Of a stretch of 59,499 nucleotides of DNA, positions 45,839-56,500 are shown in pieces. The notes under the pieces were generated by a model that worked only from the letters and a program-made list of their open reading frames with translations, did no database searches and was not told the origin of the DNA. The translations under genes and the position numbers were made by a program. Source of the DNA: an uncultured Bacteroidales bacterium (GTDB taxonomy: Bacteria > Bacteroidota > Bacteroidia > Bacteroidales > Bacteroidaceae); NCBI GenBank assembly GCA_902775975.1, contig CACYOC010000015.1, positions 1 through 59,499 on the forward strand, read 5' to 3'. How positions within the stretch are numbered: position 1 is the stretch's first letter; each line of letters starts with the position of its first letter.

Positions 45839-48364
45839 TCATTGCACCTCGATGCTGATGCTGTTGGTAATTTTGCGCTTTTTATCTGTCACCTTCAGCG
45901 TCAGCGTTCCTGCCTGTTTGGCAGCACGCACCACCACCACGAGTTGTCCGTTGAAGAGCTTCATGGTAGGCTGTGTGAACGATTCCAACGAGGTGGCATC
46001 GCCATTGCAGACGGCTTCGAAGCGTCCTGCTCCGGTGACTTCAAAAGTCAGTTGGTCTGCAGCATCAGGAACGAGGGTTCCATGCTTGTCGGTAAGCGAT
46101 ACGGTGACAAATGCCAAGTCGTCTCCATCGGCTTTTAGCGTGCCAACCTGCCCCTCAGAGAGGAAAGAAAGTGACGATGACTGTTGTGTCCAAGCGTCCA
46201 ATTTCAGGTGAGCCGGTTTACCGGCAGTACGGAGCGTTTGTTCGCCAGCCTTGTTGCCGTTGGCGTCATAGACCACGACGCGCAACTCTCCTGGTTCGTA
46301 GCGCACGTTGTTCCAGCGCAGGCGGAAGCGGTCGAGGCGTTCTTTGGGGTTCTTCGAAATCTTGCCCTGACTCTTGCCGTTGAGGAAAAGCTCTGCGGTG
46401 GGGTAGTCGGTATAGCAATAGACGGGAGTCACCTGTCCGCGACGGCTCTTTTGTCCTTTAGGCGCCGTACCACTCTCGTTGCCCCAAGTCCAGTGCGGCA
46501 ACAGGTGGATGGTGTGCTGCTTCTTGTTCCAGTGCGAGCGGTAGAGGAAGTAGCGGTCTTTGGGCAGTCCGGCGAGGTCGCAGATGCCGAAGTAGCTGCT
46601 GCGTGACGGCCAGTACTCATCGTAGGGTGATGGCTCGCCTAAGTAGTCGTAGCCTGTCCATACAAACTCGCCGATGACCTCTGGCATGTCCTCCTGTGCT
46701 GCCCAGTCGTCATCAGGCAGGTTTGACCAAGGGCAGTATTCCACGTCGTAGCTGGTACATTGTCCGTCGCGCTGCTGAATGGCCTTGGGGTCATAGTCCT
46801 TGTGCCACGAAGCATTCTTGGAGTTATCGTTGGGTTCTGCGGGGAAATGATAGACGCCGCGTGAAGAGACGGTAGAGGTTGTCTCAGAGCCTAACAGGAA
46901 GCCCTGTGGCAGGCGTTTCAGGTTATCGGCATATTTATGCACACGGTAGTTGAAGCCCGGCACCTCCATGGCTTGTGCGAAACCGTTATCCAAGGCTCCG
47001 TCAGGCTGATCCATGCCCTGAGTAACGGGTCGTGAGGGATCTAGCGCATGACAAAGTCCCTGCAGTCGGATGGCCCACTGGCGACCGCGTGGCATCCATT
47101 GTTCCCAGATTTCGTTGCCGATAGACCACATGACAATGGCGGGATGGTTACGGTTGGCAACGACCAGGTTGGTGATATCCCTTTGCCACCATTCCTGGAA
47201 GAAGCGGGCATAGCCGTTCTTGCATTTGGGATGTACCCACATGTCGAACGACTCAGCCATGACCATCATTCCCAAAGAGTCGCAGAGGTCCATCTGCATC
47301 TGTGACGGCATATTATGGCTGGTGCGGATGGCATCGCAGCCCATTTCCTTCAGCGTCTTGATTTGGCGGATGAGTGCTGCCTTGTTGATGGCGGCACCTA
47401 AAGGACCCAAGTCGTGGTGCAGGCATACACCCTTGATTTTCCGTGTCTCGCCATTCAGTTGGAAACCGTGTTCGCGACTGACGCGCACCATGCGAATGCC
47501 CGTCTTGACGGTCTTTTCGTCAACGGTCTGGTTGTCCTTCAGCAATTGTGTGCGAACCTTATAGATAACGGGGTGTTCAGGTGACCACAGTTGTGGCTGT
47601 TCCACCTCGAAGGTGTGAAAGAAAGAGCCGTCACCGTTGATGGCAAGTTTTCCGCTCGATGCCACCTCCTGTCCGTCCGGTGCGAGGAGCGTCATCACTA
47701 CCTGGTGGCGGGCTGTTTGTTCCTCCTCTACGACGACACGTCCTTCCGCCTCTACGTCAGCCTTGCCGTTCTCTAACTTAACGGTTTTGAAGAACAGGCT
47801 CCAGTCGTCCAGTCTTGCCTGATGATTGAGGATGAGTGTCACAGGGCGGTAGATGCCTGCCCCCGGATACCAGCGCGAGCTCTCTTCCAGGTTCTGCAGA
47901 CTGACTTCCAGCAAGTTGTCGCCAGCTTTCATGAAAGGCGTGATATCTACCCTGAAGGCGTTGTAGCCGTAAGCCCAGAAACCCGCTTTCTTGCCGTTGA
48001 TATAAACCGTGGGTTCTGCCATGGCTCCGTCGAACAGCAGTTCGGCATGCTCCGTGCCAGCGGGAATGTTGAGGGTACGTTTGTAGTAGCCCTTGCCAAT
48101 CCAGGGCAGTGCTCCTGAGCGACCGCTCTTTTCCGTTGGCGTCGTCTCACCGTTTTGTACGATGGCAACACTTTGCAAGTCCCATTTTTTGTCGAAGGGA
48201 CCGCTGATGGCCCAGTCGTGAGGAATGCTGACGTTTTGCCATTGCTGCTTGTCGCGTGAGAACTGCCAGCCATCGGTCAGCGTAACTTCCTGTCTCGGTT
48301 GTGCGCTGACGGCTGTCGTTGCAGCCACTAAGGCGCTGATTGCTAATATTCTTCTGAACATCAT
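45839..48364 (-). CDS. Beta-galactosidase (GH2)
   Basis: An 841-aa exported glycosidase with a signal peptide (ending TTAVSAQ). The N-terminal sugar-binding domain contains SIPHDWAISGPFDK and ELLFDGAMAEPTVYINGKKA. The GH2 Ig-like domain is followed by the barrel with the acid/base Glu in WSIGNEIWEQ (about residue 417) and the nucleophile Glu in EVIGEFVWTGYDYLGEP (about residue 567). A DUF4982-like C-terminal domain follows (LFLNGKSQGKISKN). It is 45 bp downstream of the GH53 gene on the same strand; together they would convert beta-1,4-galactan to galactose. The start may be either of two adjacent ATGs. Confidence 0.9.
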   Translation of the reverse strand: MMFRRILAISALVAATTAVSAQPRQEVTLTDGWQFSRDKQQWQNVSIPHDWAISGPFDKKWDLQSVAIVQNGETTPTEKSGRSGALPWIGKGYYKRTLNIPAGTEHAELLFDGAMAEPTVYINGKKAGFWAYGYNAFRVDITPFMKAGDNLLEVSLQNLEESSRWYPGAGIYRPVTLILNHQARLDDWSLFFKTVKLENGKADVEAEGRVVVEEEQTARHQVVMTLLAPDGQEVASSGKLAINGDGSFFHTFEVEQPQLWSPEHPVIYKVRTQLLKDNQTVDEKTVKTGIRMVRVSREHGFQLNGETRKIKGVCLHHDLGPLGAAINKAALIRQIKTLKEMGCDAIRTSHNMPSQMQMDLCDSLGMMVMAESFDMWVHPKCKNGYARFFQEWWQRDITNLVVANRNHPAIVMWSIGNEIWEQWMPRGRQWAIRLQGLCHALDPSRPVTQGMDQPDGALDNGFAQAMEVPGFNYRVHKYADNLKRLPQGFLLGSETTSTVSSRGVYHFPAEPNDNSKNASWHKDYDPKAIQQRDGQCTSYDVEYCPWSNLPDDDWAAQEDMPEVIGEFVWTGYDYLGEPSPYDEYWPSRSSYFGICDLAGLPKDRYFLYRSHWNKKQHTIHLLPHWTWGNESGTAPKGQKSRRGQVTPVYCYTDYPTAELFLNGKSQGKISKNPKERLDRFRLRWNNVRYEPGELRVVVYDANGNKAGEQTLRTAGKPAHLKLDAWTQQSSSLSFLSEGQVGTLKADGDDLAFVTVSLTDKHGTLVPDAADQLTFEVTGAGRFEAVCNGDATSLESFTQPTMKLFNGQLVVVVRAAKQAGTLTLKVTDKKRKITNSISIEVQ

Positions 48365-48409
48365 GTCGCTGTGTCTTATTTCGTCATCACTATGAAACTT
48401 GTCCCTCTT

Positions 48410-49666
48410 TTATTTCACCACAACCTTTTTCCCATTGACGATGTAGAGACCTTGCTTGGGTTGTGCAACCTTGCGTCCCTGGAGGTCGTAGTAGGAGGTG
48501 TTGGGTGATAGGTGATGGGTGTTGGTTATTTGTTCGATGCCCGCAGGGTCATTGATAAAGTTTTTCAGCTCGTAGAGGGCAGCATAGGGTTTGCCAGTGC
48601 TATGGTTGTAGAGCGCCGCATTCCACCATTTGGCTGTTACGTTCTTGTTACCATTGTCCTCGGGCCACCACCAGAAGAGACCCTTGACGCTGCTATGGCT
48701 GTTTAGCTTGGCTATCAGAGCTGCTGTGTACTGACGCTGCCCTTCCTCCGTATAAGGATAGGTAGCTGTGTAGTCGAAGTCGTCTTCCTTGCCATCGTTG
48801 TTGCTGTCAGCCAACGGCCATGCGTAACAGTAGCCAGTCTCTACCACCATGATGTCCTTGCCATAGTTTTTGTTTTCCAAAGTTGTCAATGCGGTTTCTA
48901 ATGCTGCCAGATTGCCGTGATGGGCAGGATAGTAGCTTAGTCCAATGATGTCGTAGTCGAGTGATGCGTTCTTCATGCGGTCGAAGAAGTCTGTCAGCAC
49001 GTTAGGCTTTGGCGTACGCTCGCTATGAATGATAATCTTTGCATCAGGACACTCTTCACGACATGCCTCACCGGCTTTCTTGAGCAGGTTGATGAAGCGC
49101 GTCCAGTTGGCATTGGGCGAGCTGGTATAGCAGCGGTTGGCTGTTGAACCTTCTGTGCCCCACAGCATCCCATAGCTAATCTCGTTGCCAGTCTGAATGA
49201 AGTCAGGTGTGGCTCCAGCCTCTTTCATTTGGCTGAGGCAGTCCTTGGTGTATTCGTAAATCTTGTTGCACAGCTGTTCGTCGTTGAGGTTCTTCCATGC
49301 GTCGGGTGTCCACTGCTTGGCGGGGTCAGCCCATGTGTCGCTGTAGTGGAAATCGAGCATCAGTTTCATTCCGCAGTCCTTGATGCGCTTGCCCAATGCC
49401 TTGACATACGCCAAGTCCTGACAGACAGCCTTGTCGGCATCTCTGGAAGGGTCGACAAACAAGCGGACGCGCATAGCGTTGAGCCCCTGTTCCTTGAAGA
49501 ATGTCAATGCTTGTACGGTGTTGCCACTCTTGTTCTTGTACACGACACCAGCCTCTTCGTACTTGGTGAGCATGGAAATGTCACCGCCCACATACTTCTG
49601 GGCATTTGCCGTTGTTGCTGCCATGCAGCATGCAAGCATGGCGAGTAGTAGTTTCTTACTTTTCAT
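48410..49666 (-). CDS. Secreted endo-beta-1,4-galactanase (GH53) with type IX tail
   Basis: A 418-aa enzyme with a signal peptide (about residues 1-22, ending TTANAQ). The GH53 barrel begins YVGGDISMLTKYEEAG and includes MRVRLFVDPS. The acid/base Glu lies in IQTGNEISYGMLWG (about residue 163) and the nucleophile Glu in IMVVETGYCYAWP (about residue 276). The C-terminus (YYDLQGRKVAQPKQGLYIVN, ending basic) is a type IX secretion tail as in the amylases. It cuts the galactan side chains of pectin. It has its own canonical promoter and precedes the GH2 gene. No SusC/SusD pair accompanies it in the window. Confidence 0.93.
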   Translation of the reverse strand: MKSKKLLLAMLACCMAATTANAQKYVGGDISMLTKYEEAGVVYKNKSGNTVQALTFFKEQGLNAMRVRLFVDPSRDADKAVCQDLAYVKALGKRIKDCGMKLMLDFHYSDTWADPAKQWTPDAWKNLNDEQLCNKIYEYTKDCLSQMKEAGATPDFIQTGNEISYGMLWGTEGSTANRCYTSSPNANWTRFINLLKKAGEACREECPDAKIIIHSERTPKPNVLTDFFDRMKNASLDYDIIGLSYYPAHHGNLAALETALTTLENKNYGKDIMVVETGYCYAWPLADSNNDGKEDDFDYTATYPYTEEGQRQYTAALIAKLNSHSSVKGLFWWWPEDNGNKNVTAKWWNAALYNHSTGKPYAALYELKNFINDPAGIEQITNTHHLSPNTSYYDLQGRKVAQPKQGLYIVNGKKVVVK

Positions 49667-49704
49667 GATCGTTATTGTTTTATTGCTTTAGCCGAATTAT
49701 CTTG

Positions 49705-49736
49705 CAAAGGTAGGTATTTTTACCGAGAACACCAAA
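49705..49736 (-). promoter_or_regulatory. Canonical promoter of the galactanase operon
   Basis: TTTG (49736-49733), 20-bp spacer, TACCTTTG (49712-49705) on the minus strand, 39 bp before the GH53 ATG. Unlike the starch promoters it has the TTTG box and no LacI-type operator. Confidence 0.75.
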
Positions 49737-49823
49737 GATTATGGTAAAAATCAAGTAAAATGCAATAAAAAAGGTTCGTGAGCGTTTATTAAAAACGTAT
49801 ATATACACAAACCATTAGAAAAA

Positions 49824-50450
49824 ATGATAGATTATATCAAGGGAGAACTGGCTGAACTGACTCCTGCCGTGGCTGTTGTTGAAGCCGCAGGTGTTGGCTA
49901 TAGCCTGAACATTTCGCTGACGACGTATAGCGCGTTACAGGGGCTCAAGCCGACGGGCAATAGTCAGGCACCTGTCGCCAAACTTTACGTTTATGAGGCC
50001 ATTCGCGAGGATGCTTACGTGCTTTACGGCTTTGTTTCCAAGAAAGAGCGCGAGATGTTCGAACTGCTAATAACCGTGAGCGGTGTTGGTGCCAATACGG
50101 CTCGTATGATGCTTTCCTCGATGAGTGTTGCCGAGTTGTGCAATGCCATCTCTTGTGGTGATGAGCGTCTGATTAAAGGCATCAAGGGCATCGGCAAGAT
50201 GACCGCCCAGCGCATTATTGTTGACCTGCGCGACAAGATTGTAGCACTTGGCATTGCCGACGAGATACCTGCTGGTGGAAGCGTTCAGGCACCCGTGAAC
50301 AATGCCGTTCGTGATGAGGCTGTAGCCGCTTTGACGATGCTCGGCTTTGCTCCCGCTCCGACGCAGAAGGTCGTTGTGGCCATTTTGCAACAACAGCCCG
50401 ACCTGCCTGTCGAACAGGTGGTGAAACTGGCGCTGAAACAGATTAAGTAA
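49824..50450 (+). CDS. ruvA: Holliday junction branch migration protein RuvA
   Basis: A 208-aa DNA-repair protein, the standard length. The N-terminal OB-fold starts [20 protein letters not shown]. Tandem helix-hairpin-helix motifs follow ([19 protein letters not shown] and [19 protein letters not shown], about residues 73-134). The C-terminal RuvB-binding domain is [17 protein letters not shown] tetramer holds the junction while RuvB drives migration. Adjacency to sprA is common in Bacteroidota. A palindromic element separates the two genes. Confidence 0.97.
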   Translation: MIDYIKGELAELTPAVAVVEAAGVGYSLNISLTTYSALQGLKPTGNSQAPVAKLYVYEAIREDAYVLYGFVSKKEREMFELLITVSGVGANTARMMLSSMSVAELCNAISCGDERLIKGIKGIGKMTAQRIIVDLRDKIVALGIADEIPAGGSVQAPVNNAVRDEAVAALTMLGFAPAPTQKVVVAILQQQPDLPVEQVVKLALKQIK

Positions 50451-50453
50451 GAG

Positions 50454-50490
50454 CCTCACCCCCGACCCCTCTCCGAAGGGCGAGGGGAGT
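50454..50490 (+). repeat. G/C-rich palindromic element, copy 4 (after ruvA)
   Basis: CCTCACCCCCGACC followed by a CCCCTC/GAGGGG stem begins 4 nt after the ruvA stop. It is the most diverged of the four copies but keeps the order and orientation. Confidence 0.65.
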
Positions 50491-50517
50491 AGAGTGAATG
50501 ATAAGGTCAAAGACTAA

Positions 50518-53500
50518 GTGAGAAGAAAGAGGTTTTCCTATATAGCAGTAGTCCTGCTGAGCATGACGGCACTGGCCATGCCCCCGCAGGATGTCAAGAC
50601 GCAGAAGAAACCTGCGGCTGCTGCTCAGCCTGTGATGAAGACGGCACCTGTCGAGGTGGCAGACCTTGACTCCTCGGCATTAGACCTGCATCTTCCTGAG
50701 AACATCAAGCAAAGGGTGGAGTACGATGATTCTACGAATACCTATCGCATCGGCTCTAAGATGGGCGACTCGTATCTCAACACCCCCGTGGTGATGACTC
50801 CCGAGGAATACCGGCAGTGGAGCGAGCGCCGCGAACGAGAGCAGTTCTTCCGTCGGAAGGACGCTACGAACGTTGCCAACCAGGGCAAGGAGAAGTTCAA
50901 CTTTGCCGACATGCACTTCAACCTCGGCCCTGCGGAGAAAATCTTCGGTCCTGGTGGTGTGCGCATCAAGACGCAAGGTACCGCAGAGCTGAAGCTCGGT
51001 ATGAATATCAAGAACGTGGAGAATCCCTCGCTCCCCGTCCGTAACCGTAAGACCAAGAGTGTCGATTTCGATGAGAAAATCAATATCAACGTAACGGGTA
51101 AGGTTGGTGATAAGGTGAACATGACGCTGAATTACAACACCGACGCTACCTTCGACTTCGACACAAAGAATCTGAAGTTGCGCTATGAGGGCAAGGAGGA
51201 CGAGATTATCAAACTGGTAGAGGCCGGTAACGTCACTTTCCCGTCGAACAACTCGCTGATTCAGGGCGCCAGCAGCTTGTTTGGTGTGCGCACCGACCTG
51301 CAGTTCGGTAAGCTGAAGCTCCAGACCGTGTTGTCGCAGAAGAACTCCACGTCGAAGAGCGTCTCCTCTAAAGGTGGTACCCAGACCACCCCGTTCGAGT
51401 TGGATGTGGCCAACTATGAAGAAAACCGTCACTTCTTCCTTTCCAAGTATTTCCGTGAGCACTATGATGAGGCCATGAAGCGCCTGCCCGTCATTACGAC
51501 AGGCGTCGAGATTACCCGTATTGAGGTGTGGATTACCAACAAGACCGGAACGACGTCGAACTCCCGTAATATCATCGGATTCTCCGAGTTGGCAGAGAGC
51601 ACCTCTTCGAAATGGGGTGGTGGAACGTCTTCGCAGTTGCCCTCCAACATTGCCAACAGAGAATATAATGACGTGGTCACCAACTATCCTGATGCCCGCG
51701 ACATTGATAAGGTCAGCACGGCGCTGCCTGCCCCCCTTTTCGCGGGAGGTACGGACTACGAGAAATTGGCGTCGGCACGCTTGCTCAACAGTTCTGAATA
51801 CACCCTGAACAAAGCCATGGGTTACATCTCGCTGAAGACATCGCTGCAGAGCGACCAGGTGCTTGCCGTTGCCTACGAATACACCTTTGGCGGCTCTACC
51901 TATAAAGTCGGTGAGTTTGCCTCCGATTATACCGATGCCAACCAAGCGCTTTTCGTCAAGGCGTTGAAGAACTCCACCAACAATCCTCAGCAGCCCAACT
52001 GGAAGCTGATGATGAAGAACGTTTACTATCTCGCATCGAACGTCGAGCGTACCAAGTTCCGTTTGGATATCAAGTACCAGAGCGACTCTACCGGCGCTTA
52101 CGTCAACTATATTCCTGAGACCGAGGCCAAGGATGTTACCCTGTTGCGAGGACTGGGCTGTGACCGTTTGGACGATAATAACAAGGCACGTTCCAATGGT
52201 TTCTTCGACTTTGTGGAGGGTTATACGGTCAGCAATGGCCGTGTGTTCTTCCCCTCGGCAGAGCCCTTCGGTACGACGCTGCGCGACTTCCTCACCGGTC
52301 GGGGAGTACCCGATGCGGTAGCAGCACGTTATGTCTTCCAGGAGCTGTACGATACCACCCGCACGGCGGCCAAGCAGATGACCGATAAGAACCGCTTCCG
52401 TCTGACAGGACAGTTCAAAGGCCATTCTGCCAACGTCATCTCGCTGGGCGCCTATAACGTGCCGCAAGGCTCCGTCCGTGTGACGGCAGGAGGCGTGCTG
52501 CTGAGCGAAGGTTCTGACTATACCGTCGATTATTCCGCCGGTGAGGTCACCATTCTGAACCAAAGCATCATCGATGCCGGCACGAACGTCAATGTGTCGT
52601 TAGAGAGCAATACCGAGTACGGCATGCAGCGCAAGCGCATGTTCGGTGTCAACTGGGAGTACGACTTCTCGAAAGATTTCCAGGTCGGCGGTACCCTCCA
52701 GCACTTGTCGGAACAGGCGCTGACATCGAAAGTCACCATGGGTGCAGAACCGCTGAAGAATACCCTGTGGGGATTGCACCTGAACTGGAAGACCGAGTCG
52801 CAGTGGCTGACCAACATGCTCGACAAGTTGCCGTTCCTGCATTGTACCGTTCCCTCGAAGATTACCTTTACAGGCGAGTTTGCTCACCTCATTGCCGGCA
52901 CTGCCGGAGGTACTCAGGACAATGCTTCTTACATAGACGATTTTGAAAGTGCGAAGAACGGCATCAGCGTCTTAGACCCGAAGGCGTGGGTCATCTCCAG
53001 TACACCGTCGTTCTTTGCTGAGCACGACGACAAGACAGGAATTACCAGCGGCATCAACCGTGCGCTGCTGGCATGGTACACCATCGACCCGCTGTTTACC
53101 AACCGCTCCTCCAGTCTTACGCCGAGCCATATCAAGAGCGACCTCGAGCAGCTGTCGAACCACTACGTTCGTCAGGTGTATGTCAACGAGCTCTATCCCA
53201 ACCGTGACCAATCGACCTATAGCGGTGCTACGAATACGTTGCCCGTCCTCGACTTGGCATACTATCCCACCGAGCGCGGCCCCTATAACCTCTCGACCGA
53301 TGTCACGGAGAAAGGTGCGCTGAACAAGCCCCTCAGTCGCTGGGGTGGCATGATGCGTAAGCTCGACACCAACGACTTCGAGACGGCCAATGTCGAGTAT
53401 ATCGAGTTCTGGCTGCTCGATCCTTTTATCTATAGCAAGACCGAAACGGAAGCCTCGAAATACGGTGGCGACCTCTATATCGACCTCGGAGAAATCAGCG

Positions 53501-56500
53501 AAGATATTCTGCGCGACGGAAAGAAGTTCTACGAGAGTGGCATGCCCGTTGACGGCTCTGCCTCCTATACCGAGACACAGTGGGGCCGCGTTCCCAAACA
53601 GGCTACCCAGACCTATGCCTTTGCTACCACTTCCGGAGCCCGTGCCAGACAGGACGTCGGTCTGAACGGTCTGAACGACGACGAAGAGCGTACCTTTGCC
53701 GCTTATGCCGATTTCCTCAACTCCGTCAATGTCAACGATAGTGTCCGTCAGGCGTGGACCAGCGACCCCGCCAACGATAACTACCACTACTTCCGTGGCA
53801 GCGACTACGACGAGCGGCGCACCAGCATTCTGGAACGTTACAAGCGCATCAACATGCCGCAGGGCAACTCCCCCGACAACGACCAGCAGACGGAAGGCTA
53901 TGACACGTCCTACAAGACCTATCCCGATGTGGAGGATATCAACCAGGACTATACGCTGAACGAATACGAGCGCTACTATGAGTATAAGGTGAGTATCCGT
54001 CCGGAGGATATGGTACTCGGACAGAACCATATCTCCGACATCCGCGAGGCTACCGTCACCTTGCGCAACGGAGCCCGTGAGACCGTGAAGTGGTACCAGT
54101 TCCGCATCCCGCTGCGGCAGAACAGTGGCAAGGAAGGCAACATCAGCGACTTCACCAACATCCGCTTCATGCGCATGTTCCTGACCCAGTTCGAGAAACC
54201 CATCGTGCTGCGCTTTGGTTCGCTGGACTTGGTACGTGGCGATTGGCGTGTCTATACGAAACCATTGACGACGACCACCGAGACCGGTACGATGGAGGTG
54301 AGCGCAGTCAACATCGAAGAGAACAACAACAAGCGCCCCGTCAACTACGTGTTACCTCCGGGCATTACCCGAGTGACCGACCCCTCCCAGCCACAGCTCA
54401 CCGAAGCCAACGAACAGGCGCTGTCCATGGTGGTGAAGAACCTGTCGAAGGGCGAGTCCAAGGCGGTGTATCGCAATACGACACTCGACCTGCGTCAGTA
54501 TGAGCATATCCAGATGTTTGTCCATGCCAACCATCTGATAGACGACGTCACCTCTTTGCAGGATGACCAGTTGGCCGTCTTCGTTCGTCTGGGTAGCGAC
54601 TACACCAACAACTACTATGAGTACGTGATACCCCTGAAGTTGACTCCCGACCGCAACGACTATAATAAATATAATGTGAACGACTGTCGTGCCGTATGGC
54701 CGCTGGCCAATATGCTCGATATCGATTTGAGCGTCTTCACCCGTCTGAAGAAGGCCCGCAACAAGGCACGCGCCATGGGAACGTCCAGCTTCACGGTGTT
54801 GTATTCCGACTATGACCCTGACCATCCCAATAACAAGGTCTGCGTGTTGGGTAATCCTACGTTGGGCGAGGTGAAGACCATGATGATTGGCGTACGCAAC
54901 CTGGTGGGAGGCACCAAGTCCGGTGAGGTGTGGGTCAACGAGCTCCGCCTGATGGAGCCTGTCAACAAGGGCGGCTGGGCAGCTTCTGGAACGCTCAACG
55001 TGCAGCTGTCTGACGTCGGTATGGTCAATGCCACAGGAAAGGTGATGACGAAGGGCTTCGGCGGTCTGGAGGAAGGTGTTATGCAGCGTTCCACCGATGA
55101 CTATAAGACGTATTCCGTCACCGCCAACGTAGAACTCGGCAAGTTCTTCCCCGAAAAGATGAAGGTGACCGCCCCGCTCTATTATTCCGTGACCAAGGAG
55201 ATTACGCGACCGAAGTACAATCCGTTGGATACGGACTTGGAGTTGGACGACGCCTTGGAGAGTGCCAAGGATCGGCAGGAGCGCGACTCCATTGAGAGCA
55301 TTGCCGTCACCAAGAAGACCTCTACCAACTTCTCGCTCTCCAATGTCCGCTTTGGCATCAAGACCAACAAGCGGCACCCCATGCCTTACGACCCCGCCAA
55401 CTTCTCGGTCTCCTACAGTCATTCCCACCGCTATGCCTCGGGCAGCACCACCGTCTATGAGAAGGAAGACGAGTGGCGCGGTGCTTTGAACTATAGCTAT
55501 ACGCCGGTGTATAAGGCGTGGGAACCCTTCAAGAATTCGAAGAGCAAGTCGAAGTGGATGGCTTTCCCCAAGGCCTTCGGTCTGAACTGGTTGCCGCAGA
55601 ACATCACCTTCAATACCGAGATACGGCGTGCCTATCAGGAGTCGAGAGAGCGCGACTTGGAGAACCTGGGTGCTTCGTCGCTGCCTGTCACGTGGGGCTC
55701 TACCTTCCTTTGGAATCGAGACTTCTCGCTGCGCTGGGACTTGACGAAGAACCTGCACATGACGTTCCAGTCAGGTACGCAGGCTGAGATTGAGGAGCCC
55801 AACAGCGACAAGCCCATCAACAAAGACCTCTATCCCGACCGCTATACGGCATGGAAGGATTCCGTGTGGAGCAGCATCAAGCACTTCGGTCGTCCGTTGG
55901 ACTATCGGCAGAACTTCACCGCCTCCTATCAGCTGCCGCTCAATAAGCTGCCGGTCTTCGACTGGCTCAATGCCGATGCGAACTATACCGCCACTTACAA
56001 CTGGCGTCGCGGTACCGAACTGGAGGATGGCACCTCGGCAGGCAACATCATCAATAACAACCGCCAGGCCAACATCAACGGTACGCTGAACATGGAGACG
56101 CTCTACAACCACTCGCCGTTCCTCAAGAAGGTCAACGAGCGTTTCAAGAAGGCCATTCCGAAGAATCAGACGAGGCAGCGGCAGACTAACAGGAAAGACG
56201 ACAAGAAGACCGCCCTGGACGAAAAAGACTTAGGTAAGGAAAAGGGTAAGGGTAAAACGAAGGAAGAGGCAGCCCTTCCCAAGAACAAGAACAGCTTCCA
56301 GAAGGAAGTGTCGCTGCGTCCCGACACCACGCTGGTCATCACCCATGGCAAGAAGACCAAGCGCCTCTTTGTCACCGCCCGTACCAAGGATGGCAAGTCG
56401 TATCCTATTAAATATAAGGTGGTCGATTTGAACAAGATTCAGATCAAGGGTACTGACAGTGTCGATATCAAGGTGACGGTGACGGCGAAGCCACCCTTGG

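Noticed and set aside
50680-55758. Long minus-strand open frames opposite sprA (for example 50680-52563 and 54352-55758)
   Set aside because: They are antisense shadows of sprA, with low-complexity Val/Leu/Gly-rich translations and no promoter or domain.
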